Assembly: GCA_002709405.1 (NCBI GenBank)
Contig: PAQV01000008.1
Location: 19,083-65,401 of the forward strand
DNA length: 46,319 nt
Origin: Paracoccaceae bacterium
GTDB lineage: Bacteria; Pseudomonadota; Alphaproteobacteria; Rhodobacterales; Rhodobacteraceae
Direction of reading: 5' to 3'
Both the position numbers and the translations under genes were made by a program. The notes below the pieces were generated by a model. It had not been told where the DNA came from. It saw only the letters and a program-made list of their open reading frames with translations, and searched no databases. Positions 15,245 through 24,018 of this stretch are shown here, one piece after another (within the stretch, counting starts at the first letter, position 1; the number at the start of each line of letters is the position of its first letter).

Positions 15245-17197
15245 TCATGCCCTGTCGCTCCGCTCGCCTTCGGCATGGCGCATCTCGCGGCTTAGCCGTT
15301 CCTGCTGGGCCTTGACCCGGTCGCGGTCGGCCGAGGGGTAGGCCTCGAGCGGGGGGAAACCCTTGTAGAGCGCCTGAAGCATCACGTCGCGGGCGATGGG
15401 GGCGGCCACGGACGAGCCGCCTCCGCCATGTTCGACCACCACCGACACGGCGTATTTCGGGGCCACGTAGGGCGCGAAACAGACGAACAGCGCATGGTCG
15501 CGCCGTTCCCAGGGCAGGTCCTCGTTGCGGATCACCCCGCGCGCGCGTTCGTCGGCGGTGATGTTGCGCACCTGGCTGGTGCCGGTCTTGCCGGCCATGC
15601 GGAAGGCGTCCTCGATGATGCGCGACCGGTAGGCCGTGCCCCGCCGGTCGTTCGACACGGCATACATCGCCCGGCGCATCTTGCGCAGGTTGTTTTCGTT
15701 CAGGCCCATGTCTTCGCCCGCGCCGGACGGTTCCTCGACCCCGTCGATGGACTTGATCAGCCGGGGCGTGACCGACCGCCCGGTGGCAATGCGCGCCGAC
15801 ATCACCGCCAGCTGCAGGGGCGAGGCCAGCATGTAGCCCTGCCCGATCGAGGCATTGGCCGTATCGCCCACCAGCCAGTCCTGGCCGTGCACGCGCTGTT
15901 TCCAGGCCCGGTTCGGGGCCAGCCCGGCGGCCACGGCCGACATCGGCAGGTCGTGCCTGACCCCCAGCCCGAAGCGGTGGGCCATGGCCGAGATCTTGTC
16001 GATGCCCACCTTCAGCGCCAGGTCGTAGTAATAGACGTCGCAGCTGTATTTCAGCGAATTTTCCAGGTTCACATGGCCGTGCCCGCCGCGCTTCCAGCAG
16101 TGGAACCGGCGGCCCGCGACCTCCAGGTAGCCCGGGCACCAGACGGTGTCGTCGGGCCCGATCAGGCCCTCCTCCAGGGCGGCCATGGCGGTGATGACCT
16201 TGAAGGTCGAGCCCGGCGGATAGATCCCCTGAACGGTCTTCGAGGCCAGCGGGCGATAGGTGTCTTCGGTCAGCCCCCGGTAATCGGCCACCGAAATGCC
16301 CCGGACGAACAGGTTGGGATCGAAGGTCGGGGCCGAGGCACAGGCCACGATGTCCCCGCTTTCGCAGTCGATCACCACGGCGCTGGCGCTTTCGCGTCCC
16401 AGGCGCGCCTGGATATAGCCCTGCAGGTTGCTGTCGACGGTCAGTTGCAGGTCGGCCCCGGATTCGCCCTCCTTGCGGTCCAGCTCGCGCATGACCCGGC
16501 CGGTGGCATTGACCTCGACCCGTTTGGTGCCGGCCTTGCCGCGCAAGCGCTCTTCCTGGCGGGCCTCCAGCCCGACCTTGCCGATCTGGAAGCGCGGGAT
16601 GCGAAGCAGCTGGTCGGGGTCTTCCATCTTGGACAGGTCGTAATCGCTGACCGGCCCGACATAGCCCACCACGTGGGCAAAGGCGCCCTCCTGCGGATAG
16701 ACCCGGGTCAGGCCGACCTCGGGGGTGATACCGGGCAGGGCAGGGGTGTTGACGGCCACCTTGGAAATATCCTCCCAGGTCACCTGGTCGGCCAGGGTCA
16801 CCGGCAGGAAGGGCGCCTGGCGGGCCGAGCGGCGGACCGCCTCCAGCGTGTCCTCCAGGTCCTCTTCGGGAATGTCGATCAGCTTGGTCAGCCGGGCCAC
16901 CACCGCGTCGATGTCGCCGGCATCCTCGGGCACGATGACGATGCGGTAGGACGGCGTGTTCTTGGCGATGGTCGCCCCGTTGCGGTCAAAGATCTCGCCC
17001 CGCTCGGGCGGGATCAGGCGGATGTTGATCCGGTTTTCCTCGGCCAGCAGGCGGAACTGGTCGGCCTGGTCCACCTGCAGGTGGCGCATCCGCAGGGCCA
17101 GCCCCCCGGAAAAGGCGGCCATGGCGCTGCCCAGCAGCACCGCCCGGCGCGAGGTCCGGGTCTGCAGGCTGGCCAGTTCACGGGGATTGCGTCTCAT
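15245..17197 (-). CDS. mrdA: Penicillin-binding protein 2 (elongasome transpeptidase)
   Basis: Class B PBP that cross-links peptidoglycan for rod elongation, paired with RodA. Length is 650 residues (E. coli 633). A cytoplasmic tail and single TM helix (about 19-40) precede the dimerisation domain. The transpeptidase active site has S330-TFK (SxxK), YSCD (SxN position) and AGKTGTSQV (KTG). The start is the ATG at 17197, overlapping the mreD stop by 4 nt; the open frame continuing upstream is only a mreD shadow. The short C-terminal tail is rich in charged residues. Confidence 0.96.
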   Translation of the reverse strand: MRRNPRELASLQTRTSRRAVLLGSAMAAFSGGLALRMRHLQVDQADQFRLLAEENRINIRLIPPERGEIFDRNGATIAKNTPSYRIVIVPEDAGDIDAVVARLTKLIDIPEEDLEDTLEAVRRSARQAPFLPVTLADQVTWEDISKVAVNTPALPGITPEVGLTRVYPQEGAFAHVVGYVGPVSDYDLSKMEDPDQLLRIPRFQIGKVGLEARQEERLRGKAGTKRVEVNATGRVMRELDRKEGESGADLQLTVDSNLQGYIQARLGRESASAVVIDCESGDIVACASAPTFDPNLFVRGISVADYRGLTEDTYRPLASKTVQGIYPPGSTFKVITAMAALEEGLIGPDDTVWCPGYLEVAGRRFHCWKRGGHGHVNLENSLKYSCDVYYYDLALKVGIDKISAMAHRFGLGVRHDLPMSAVAAGLAPNRAWKQRVHGQDWLVGDTANASIGQGYMLASPLQLAVMSARIATGRSVTPRLIKSIDGVEEPSGAGEDMGLNENNLRKMRRAMYAVSNDRRGTAYRSRIIEDAFRMAGKTGTSQVRNITADERARGVIRNEDLPWERRDHALFVCFAPYVAPKYAVSVVVEHGGGGSSVAAPIARDVMLQALYKGFPPLEAYPSADRDRVKAQQERLSREMRHAEGERSDRA

Positions 17198-17724
17198 GCG
17201 CGGGCTCCCATGGCATTGGCATCGGCGGGGGTGGGTTTGCGCACGCCCATGACCGATTTCGAGATCAGCACCACCAGCGGGTAGATGGCCACGGTCAGGG
17301 CCAGGCGCGACAGCGACAGGGTCAGGGGCGGATCGTGCAGGACGACCAGCCCAAGGGCCAGACGATACAGCAGCATGACCACGGTCAGCACGATGGCCAC
17401 GGTGCCCCATTCGCCCAGGAAGCTGGCCTCGCTGACGCCATTGGCCCGGGTGCGCAGGAAATCGCAGGCCAGCACGGCCAGCGCGGCGTAAAGCCCGGGC
17501 GGCCGTTGCAGCAGCAGGTCGGCCATCAGGAAGACCCCGGCCACCAGCAGGGCGGGCACGTAATCGGGTCGGCGCAGCACCCAGGCAAAGGCGAAGGCCA
17601 GCAGGATGTCCGGCGGGGCCCATTTGCGCGGCACCGTTTCCAGCGGCAGCAGGTGGACGAAGATCAGCGCCAGGCTGAGCGCGACAAAGGCGGCCCGCAT
17701 CGGCCAGGTGCGCGACGAGGTCAT
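17194..17724 (-). CDS. mreD: Rod shape-determining protein MreD
   Basis: Polytopic inner-membrane protein of the elongasome, 176 residues with about five hydrophobic helices (for example AAFVALSLALIFVHLLPL, ALLVAGVFLMADLLL, VAIVLTVVMLLYRLAL). It links MreC to the PBP2/RodA enzymes. MreD diverges quickly, so position between mreC and mrdA and the membrane pattern are the main evidence. The start is the ATG at 17724, which shares one base with the mreC stop; a GTG at 17727 is also possible. Confidence 0.88.
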   Translation of the reverse strand: MTSSRTWPMRAAFVALSLALIFVHLLPLETVPRKWAPPDILLAFAFAWVLRRPDYVPALLVAGVFLMADLLLQRPPGLYAALAVLACDFLRTRANGVSEASFLGEWGTVAIVLTVVMLLYRLALGLVVLHDPPLTLSLSRLALTVAIYPLVVLISKSVMGVRKPTPADANAMGARA

Positions 17725-18626
17725 CACCCGTCCTCCGCCCGGCGGGTCAGCTCGTCCAGCGAGGTGATCGCCGGCTGCACCAGTTCACCGGGGTCCTCGG
17801 GCGCCTCGATGCCGTAATGGCGCAGCACCCGCAGGAATTCGAGCCGTTCATATTCCGCTGCCAGCCGCACGCGCAGCCGGCCCTGGGGGTCGGCGGCCAC
17901 CTGGCCAATCAGCAGCCCGGCGGGAAACACCCCGCCATCGCCCGAGCTGATCACCCGGTCGCCCGGCCGCACCAGCTCGGGGCTTTCCAGGAAGCTGACC
18001 AGGGGGGCCGCGGAATTGTCGCCGGTGACCAGGGCGGCCTGGCGCGAGGGCTGGATGACGGCAGGCACCGAACTGGAGGCATCGGTCAGCAGGATCACCC
18101 GCGAGGTGTTCTTGCCCACGCCCGAGATCCGGCCCACCAGCCCGATCCCGTCCATCGCGGCCCAGCCGTCGACGATGCCGTCGCGCGCGCCCACGTTGAC
18201 CAGCACCGATTGGCGGAAAGGCGACCCGCTGTCGGCCATCACCACGCCCGTCACGTAGGTCAGCCGGGGATCCAGCCGCACGTTGTTCAGATCACGCAGG
18301 CGGGCGTTTTCCTGTTCCAGCTGCAAGGCGGCCTCTTTCCAGGCCTGCATCTGGCGCAACTCGTTGCGCAGCTCGCGGTTCTGGTCGGCCATCGCCCGGT
18401 AGCTCTGGAAATCGCGGAACAACTTCACCGTCGCCGTCACCGGGGCCATCGCCCAGTCCATCGAGGGCACGACCCGGTCGACCACCTGCGCACGGAACCG
18501 TTCGACCCGCGGGCTGTCGATCCTCCAGACCAGGAAGATGCCCACGAGGCACAGGATCAGAACCCCTACCAGCAGGCGGCGCAGCGGGGTCGAGTAATCC
18601 TCACGCTGTTGTCGGTCCCGGGCCAT
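17724..18626 (-). CDS. mreC: Rod shape-determining protein MreC
   Basis: Bitopic membrane protein of 300 residues that organises and activates PBP2 in the periplasm. It has a short basic cytoplasmic tail, one TM helix (LLVGVLILCLVGIFLVW, about 18-34), a coiled coil (about 75-110, with ELRNELRQMQAWKEAALQLE), then the double beta-barrel domain with GVVMADSGSPFRQSVLVNVG and RVISSGDGGVFPAGLLIG. AAGGAG precedes the ATG. It lies 52 nt after mreB and is joined to mreD at the stop codon. Confidence 0.94.
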   Translation of the reverse strand: MARDRQQREDYSTPLRRLLVGVLILCLVGIFLVWRIDSPRVERFRAQVVDRVVPSMDWAMAPVTATVKLFRDFQSYRAMADQNRELRNELRQMQAWKEAALQLEQENARLRDLNNVRLDPRLTYVTGVVMADSGSPFRQSVLVNVGARDGIVDGWAAMDGIGLVGRISGVGKNTSRVILLTDASSSVPAVIQPSRQAALVTGDNSAAPLVSFLESPELVRPGDRVISSGDGGVFPAGLLIGQVAADPQGRLRVRLAAEYERLEFLRVLRHYGIEAPEDPGELVQPAITSLDELTRRAEDG

Positions 18627-18678
18627 CGGACTCCTTCATGGCGTGGTTGCCGCGTCCGGAGGGGTCAGGGTGCGCCCC

Positions 18679-19816
<1,138 letters not shown>

Positions 19817-19901
19817 GGGGCGAATCCGCGGGCCCTCGCGGCTTTCCGCCATGTCAAACCCGCCGCCCATGAAAACGGCGCGCGACCTCGGCCACGCGCC
19901 C

Positions 19902-19945
19902 CAAATTTCTTCGAAGAAATTTGCAAAAGTTTTCTAAAACTTTTG
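19902..19945. terminator. Two abutting 22-nt perfect palindromes after leuA
   Basis: Palindrome 1 (19902-19923) has half-site CAAATTTCTTC. Palindrome 2 (19924-19945) has arms CAAAAGTTTT and AAAACTTTTG around CT. They touch without a spacer and start 12 nt past the leuA stop (minus strand). They are AT-rich islands in GC-rich DNA, so their hairpins are exceptional locally. A tandem terminator of leuA is the likeliest role, and being symmetric they could act on both strands. Confidence 0.7.
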
Positions 19946-19957
19946 GTCCCGCCCGGC

Positions 19958-21523
19958 TCAGCTGACGTCCTTGTAGGAAATCTCGCGCGTGTCCGACCCA
20001 GGTCCCGCCTTGTCGCGCCGCACCAGCAGCCGGTTCAGGGCGTTGACATAGGCCTTGGCCGAGGCCACCACCGTATCGGTATTGGCCGATTGCCCGGTGG
20101 CGATCATGCCGTCCTCTTCCAGCCGCACCGACACCGTCGCCTGGGCATCGGTGCCCTCGGTCACGGCATGCACCTGGTACAGCTGCAGATGCGCCTCGTT
20201 CGGATGGATCGCCCGGATCGCCTTGAACGCGGCATCGACCGGCCCGTCGCCGCTTGCGGTTTCGGTGATGTCCGCCCCGTCGACTTCCATTTCCACCGTC
20301 GCCTCGGCCGGCCCGCCGGTCCCGCAGACGACCTTCATGGACACGATCTGCAACCGGTCGTTCTCGGCGTCCTCGCCCGCCCGCATCAGCGCGATGAGGT
20401 CATCGTCATAGACCTCTTTCTTGCGGTCGGCCAATTCCTTGAACCGCACGAAGATGTCCTTCAACTGGTTGTCGCCCACGTCATAGCCCAGCTGGGTCAG
20501 CTTGTCGCGCAACGCCGCCCGGCCCGAATGTTTGCCCATGACAAGGTTCGACGCGGTCAGGCCCACGTCCTCGGGGCGCATGATCTCAAAGGTCTCGGCG
20601 TTCTTCAGCATGCCGTCCTGGTGGATGCCCGATTCATGCGCAAAGGCGTTCTTGCCCACGATGGCCTTGTTGAACTGCACCGGGAAGCCCGACACCGTCG
20701 CCACCCGGCGCGAGATGTTCATGATCTTGGTCGCATCGACCTGCGTGTGCCAGGGCATGATGTCGTGGCGCACCTTCAGGGCCATCACGACCTCTTCCAG
20801 GGCTGTGTTGCCGGCCCGCTCGCCCAACCCGTTGATCGTGCACTCGATCTGTCGCGCGCCGCCGGCCACGGCGGCCAGCGAATTCGCCGTCGCCATGCCA
20901 AGGTCGTTGTGGCAATGGGTGGCAAAGATCACGTCTTCGGCCCCCGGCACCTCGGCGATCAGGCGCTTGATCAGGTCGGCGCTTTCGACCGGGGCGGTAT
21001 AGCCCACCGTGTCGGGGATGTTGATCGTCGACGCCCCCGCCTTGATGGCGATCTCGACCACCCGGGCAAGATAATCCCACTCGGTCCGCGTGGCATCCAT
21101 CGGCGACCATTGCACGTTGTCGCAGAGGTTGCGGGCATGGGTCACCGTGTCGTGGATCCGTTCGGCCATCTCATCCATGGTCAGGTTCGGGATCGCCCGG
21201 TGCAGCGGAGACGTCCCGATGAAGGTGTGGATCCGCGGCTGCCGGGCATGGCGCACGGCCTCCCAGCAGCGGTCGATGTCGCCGATATTGGCCCGCGCCA
21301 GCCCGCAGATGACAGAGGTCTGGGCGTTCTTGGCGATCTCGGAAACCGCGTTGAAATCGCCTTCCGAGGCGATCGGAAAGCCGGCCTCGATGATGTCCAC
21401 GCCCATCTCGTCGAGAAGGCCTGCGATTTCCAGCTTTTCTTCATGGGTCATGGTCGCGCCGGGGCTCTGCTCGCCGTCGCGAAGGGTCGTGTCGAAGATG
21501 AACACGCGATCCTGGTCGGTCAT
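19958..21523 (-). CDS. leuA: 2-isopropylmalate synthase
   Basis: First committed enzyme of leucine synthesis: condenses acetyl-CoA with 2-oxoisovalerate. From the ATG at 21523 it has 521 residues; an ATG at 21532 adds three. AGGA lies 10 nt before the inner ATG and only 1 nt before the outer one, so I prefer the inner. The TIM-barrel catalytic domain opens with VFIFDTTLRDGEQSPG, and the metal ligands lie in FATHCHNDLGMATANSLAA. The C-terminal LeuA regulatory domain (about 390-510) mediates leucine feedback. A Leu-rich leader ORF with hairpins lies upstream (21552-21701), indicating attenuation. Confidence 0.96.
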   Translation of the reverse strand: MTDQDRVFIFDTTLRDGEQSPGATMTHEEKLEIAGLLDEMGVDIIEAGFPIASEGDFNAVSEIAKNAQTSVICGLARANIGDIDRCWEAVRHARQPRIHTFIGTSPLHRAIPNLTMDEMAERIHDTVTHARNLCDNVQWSPMDATRTEWDYLARVVEIAIKAGASTINIPDTVGYTAPVESADLIKRLIAEVPGAEDVIFATHCHNDLGMATANSLAAVAGGARQIECTINGLGERAGNTALEEVVMALKVRHDIMPWHTQVDATKIMNISRRVATVSGFPVQFNKAIVGKNAFAHESGIHQDGMLKNAETFEIMRPEDVGLTASNLVMGKHSGRAALRDKLTQLGYDVGDNQLKDIFVRFKELADRKKEVYDDDLIALMRAGEDAENDRLQIVSMKVVCGTGGPAEATVEMEVDGADITETASGDGPVDAAFKAIRAIHPNEAHLQLYQVHAVTEGTDAQATVSVRLEEDGMIATGQSANTDTVVASAKAYVNALNRLLVRRDKAGPGSDTREISYKDVS

Positions 21524-21551
21524 TTGTGTCATGTCCTGTGTCTGTCGATGT

Positions 21552-21635
21552 CTAATCCGGGGTGCCGATTGGTCTGGCGCGCACGATGTCTCCTCTGAGC
21601 GGGCGCGCCGAATGGCACGCTCAGAGGCGGATTAG
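21552..21635 (-). promoter_or_regulatory. leuA leader RNA: attenuator-like competing structures
   Basis: Hairpin A pairs CCTCTGAGCG with CGCTCAGAGG (21592-21601 / 21618-21627), a perfect 10-bp stem whose 5' arm covers the leader stop codon. The CTA-ATC-CG of the leader's Leu run (21628-21635) can instead pair perfectly with 21552-21559, about 20-30 nt before the leuA start. No U-run follows hairpin A, so the exit could be Rho-dependent or translational rather than intrinsic. Confidence 0.6.
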
Positions 21636-21701
21636 CAGCAGGCCACGCAGAGACGCGCCGGAAGCGGCGGTCAGATCGAGGATATGCGCGGTCGTTTTCA
21701 T
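21621..21701 (-). CDS. Leucine-rich leader peptide of leuA
   Basis: An ATG-started ORF of 26 codons, too short for usual gene calling, ending 97 nt before leuA. The C-terminal half ends LRGLLLIRL then TGA, with 7 Leu in 26 residues and a CTG-CTG-CTA run that includes CTA, a rare codon in such GC-rich DNA. The stop codon is inside the first arm of a 10-bp hairpin. This is the classic layout of a leucine-sensing leader: ribosomes stalling on scarce leucyl-tRNA would change downstream folding. No strong Shine-Dalgarno is visible. The peptide itself need not have a function. Confidence 0.65.
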   Translation of the reverse strand: MKTTAHILDLTAASGASLRGLLLIRL

Positions 21702-21754
21702 GGCGCGCACCATAGACCGGGGGCGGGGGGAATGAAAAGCCCGAATTGCGCGCA

Positions 21755-21782
21755 CTTGAAGCAGAGTTCTTAACCGCTAGCT
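21755..21782 (+). promoter_or_regulatory. Candidate RpoH-type promoter of the SDR-photolyase pair
   Basis: CTTGAA (21755-21760) and CTAGCT (21777-21782) are 16 nt apart and resemble the CTTG / CTAnnT elements recognised by RpoH factors in Rhodobacter. Transcription would begin at about 21789, 2-3 nt before the ATG. That fits the absence of any Shine-Dalgarno and suggests a nearly leaderless mRNA. Inferred by eye. Confidence 0.3.
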
Positions 21783-21791
21783 CACACGTCC

Positions 21792-22457
21792 ATGAAACAC
21801 GCACTGATCATCGGCGACAGCGGCGGCATCGGCCAGGCCCTGCACGCCGCCCTGGACGCCCGCGGCATCCGCGTCACCGGCCTGTCGCGCAGCCGCGACG
21901 GGCTGGACCTGACCGTCGAATCCAGCGTCGAAGAGGCCCTTTCGGGGCTCCAGACCCCCTTCGACCTGGTTCTGGTCACCACCGGCGCGCTGGAAATCGA
22001 CGGGGCAGGGCCGGAAAAGACCATCCGGGCGATCTCGGCCCGGGCCATGCTGGACCAGTTCGTCCTGAATGCCATCGGCCCGGCCCTGGTCCTGCGCGAG
22101 GCCACGCGCCTGCTGCCCCGCGACCGCCGGTCCGTCTTTGCCGTGCTGTCGGCCCGCGTGGGATCCATCGGCGACAACCGGCTGGGCGGCTGGGTGTCCT
22201 ACCGGGCGGCCAAGGCGGCGCTGAACCAGATCGTGCACACCGGGGCGATCGAGCTTGCCCGCACCCGCCCTCAGGCCATCTGCGTGGCCCTGCACCCGGG
22301 CACCGTGGCCACCGCCTTCACCGCCGACTACCTGGGCCGCCACCCCGCCGTGCCCCCCGAAACAGCGGCGGCCAACCTGCTGGGCGTCGTCGACGGGCTG
22401 ACCCGCGACCACAGCGGCGGCTTCTACGACTGGGCCGGCAAGGAGATCCCGTGGTGA
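21792..22457 (+). CDS. SDR family NAD(P)-dependent oxidoreductase
   Basis: Short-chain dehydrogenase of 221 residues, close in size to the CsgA-like SDR subgroup. It has the Rossmann fingerprint ALIIGDSGGIGQAL (TGxxxGIG type, with Asp-Ser in place of Thr-Gly), the catalytic Tyr-Lys in YRAAKAALNQ, and a preceding Ser in VLSARVGS. The substrate is unknown. Its stop codon overlaps the GTG start of the photolyase (GTGA), so the two are coupled. It is divergent from the leuA leader, with only 90 bp between the two starts. Confidence 0.88.
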   Translation: MKHALIIGDSGGIGQALHAALDARGIRVTGLSRSRDGLDLTVESSVEEALSGLQTPFDLVLVTTGALEIDGAGPEKTIRAISARAMLDQFVLNAIGPALVLREATRLLPRDRRSVFAVLSARVGSIGDNRLGGWVSYRAAKAALNQIVHTGAIELARTRPQAICVALHPGTVATAFTADYLGRHPAVPPETAAANLLGVVDGLTRDHSGGFYDWAGKEIPW

Positions 22458-23983
22458 GCCCCCCCGGCCGGCTGATCCTGGTCCTGGGTGACCAGCTGTC
22501 ACTGGACATGGCCGCGCTCAAGGCGGCCGACCGCGCACGCGACATCGTCGTCATGGCCGAGGTCGCGGACGAGGCCACCTACGTCGCCCATCACCCCAAG
22601 AAGATCGCCTTCTGTTTCGCCGCCATGCGCCATTTCGCCGAAACCCTGAAGGACGATGGCTGGCAGGTCGCCTACACCCGGCTGGACGATCCCGACAATA
22701 CAGGCTCGATCCCCGGCGAGCTGGCCCGCCGGACCAAGGAACACGGCACCAGCGGCATCCTGGCCACCGAGCCGGGCGAATGGCGGCTGATCGAGGCGCT
22801 GAAAGATGCCGACGTCGAGCTGCTCGAAGACGACCGCTTCCTAGCCAGCCATGCCGAGTTCGACGCCTGGGCCGAGGGCCGCAAGGCCCTGCGCATGGAA
22901 TATTTCTACCGCCAGATGCGCCGCAAGACCGGCCTGCTGATGGACGGCGACGATCCCGTCGGCGGGGCGTGGAACTACGACGGCGAAAACCGCAAGCCCG
23001 CCCCCGACGACATCACCTGCGACGGCCCCCTGCGCGTCGACCCCGACGCGATCACCCGCGAGGTGCTGGAGCTAGTGGCCCAACGTTTTCCCGACAATTT
23101 CGGCACGCTCGACGATTTCTGGTTCGCCATCGACCGCCCCGGCGCACTGGAAGCCCTGGACCGCTTCATCGACCAGTCCTTGCCGCTTTTTGGCGATTAC
23201 CAGGACGCCATGCTGGACGATGACCGCTTCCTCTATCACTCGGTCCTGTCGATCTACCTCAACGCGGGCCTGCTGCAGCCGATGGAGCTGTGCCAGGCCG
23301 CCGAGCGCGCCTACCATGACGGCCACGCCCCCCTGAACGCGGTCGAGGGCTTTATCCGCCAGATCATCGGCTGGCGCGAATACGTCCGGGGGATCTACTT
23401 CCGCGAGGGGCCCGATTACACGTCGCGCAACGCCCTGGACCATGGCCGGGACCTGCCCGCCGCCTATTGGGGCGGCCAGACCGGCATGCGCTGCCTGCAA
23501 AAGGCCGTCGAACAGACCCGGGCCGAGGCCTATGCCCACCACATCCAGCGCCTGATGATCACCGGCAATTTCGCCCTGCTGATCGGGGCCGACCCGGCCC
23601 AGGTGCATGGCTGGTACCTGGAGGTCTATGCCGATGCCTACGAATGGGTCGAAGCGCCCAACACCATCGGCATGAGCCAGTTCGCCGACGGGGGCATCAT
23701 CGCGTCGAAACCCTATGTCTCCAGCGGGGCCTACATCAGCCGGATGTCGGACCATTGCAAATCCTGCGGCTACAAGGTCACCAAGAAGACGGGGAAGGGG
23801 GCCTGCCCGTTCAACTTGCTCTACTGGCACTTCCTGGACCGCCACCGCGACCGGTTTTCGTCCAATAACAGGATGCGCAACATGTATGCCACCTGGGACC
23901 GCATGTCCGAGGACAAGCGCAAGACCGTCCTGCACGAGGCCCGCGTCCTGCTGGACCGGCTCGACGAGGGCCAGCCCGTCTGA
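22454..23983 (+). CDS. FeS-BCP family photolyase/cryptochrome (PhrB/CryB type)
   Basis: Iron-sulfur bacterial cryptochrome/photolyase, 509 residues. Agrobacterium PhrB of this family repairs (6-4) photoproducts using FAD, a lumazine antenna and a 4Fe-4S cluster. The four cluster cysteines fall at C347, C435, C438 and C451; PhrB has 350, 438, 441 and 454, the same spacing throughout. The N-terminal GRLILVLGDQLS begins the Rossmann-like antenna domain, and the C-terminal half carries the FAD pocket (FIRQIIGWREYVRGIY, MITGNFALLIG). The start is GTG at 22454, with AAGGAG 8 nt upstream. R. sphaeroides CryB is a close relative that also affects photosynthesis gene expression, so a regulatory role is possible. 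Confidence 0.93.
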   Translation: MSPPGRLILVLGDQLSLDMAALKAADRARDIVVMAEVADEATYVAHHPKKIAFCFAAMRHFAETLKDDGWQVAYTRLDDPDNTGSIPGELARRTKEHGTSGILATEPGEWRLIEALKDADVELLEDDRFLASHAEFDAWAEGRKALRMEYFYRQMRRKTGLLMDGDDPVGGAWNYDGENRKPAPDDITCDGPLRVDPDAITREVLELVAQRFPDNFGTLDDFWFAIDRPGALEALDRFIDQSLPLFGDYQDAMLDDDRFLYHSVLSIYLNAGLLQPMELCQAAERAYHDGHAPLNAVEGFIRQIIGWREYVRGIYFREGPDYTSRNALDHGRDLPAAYWGGQTGMRCLQKAVEQTRAEAYAHHIQRLMITGNFALLIGADPAQVHGWYLEVYADAYEWVEAPNTIGMSQFADGGIIASKPYVSSGAYISRMSDHCKSCGYKVTKKTGKGACPFNLLYWHFLDRHRDRFSSNNRMRNMYATWDRMSEDKRKTVLHEARVLLDRLDEGQPV

Positions 23984-24018
23984 ACGCCCACCTGATCGCG
24001 CGTCGCCTCAGACGCCGG

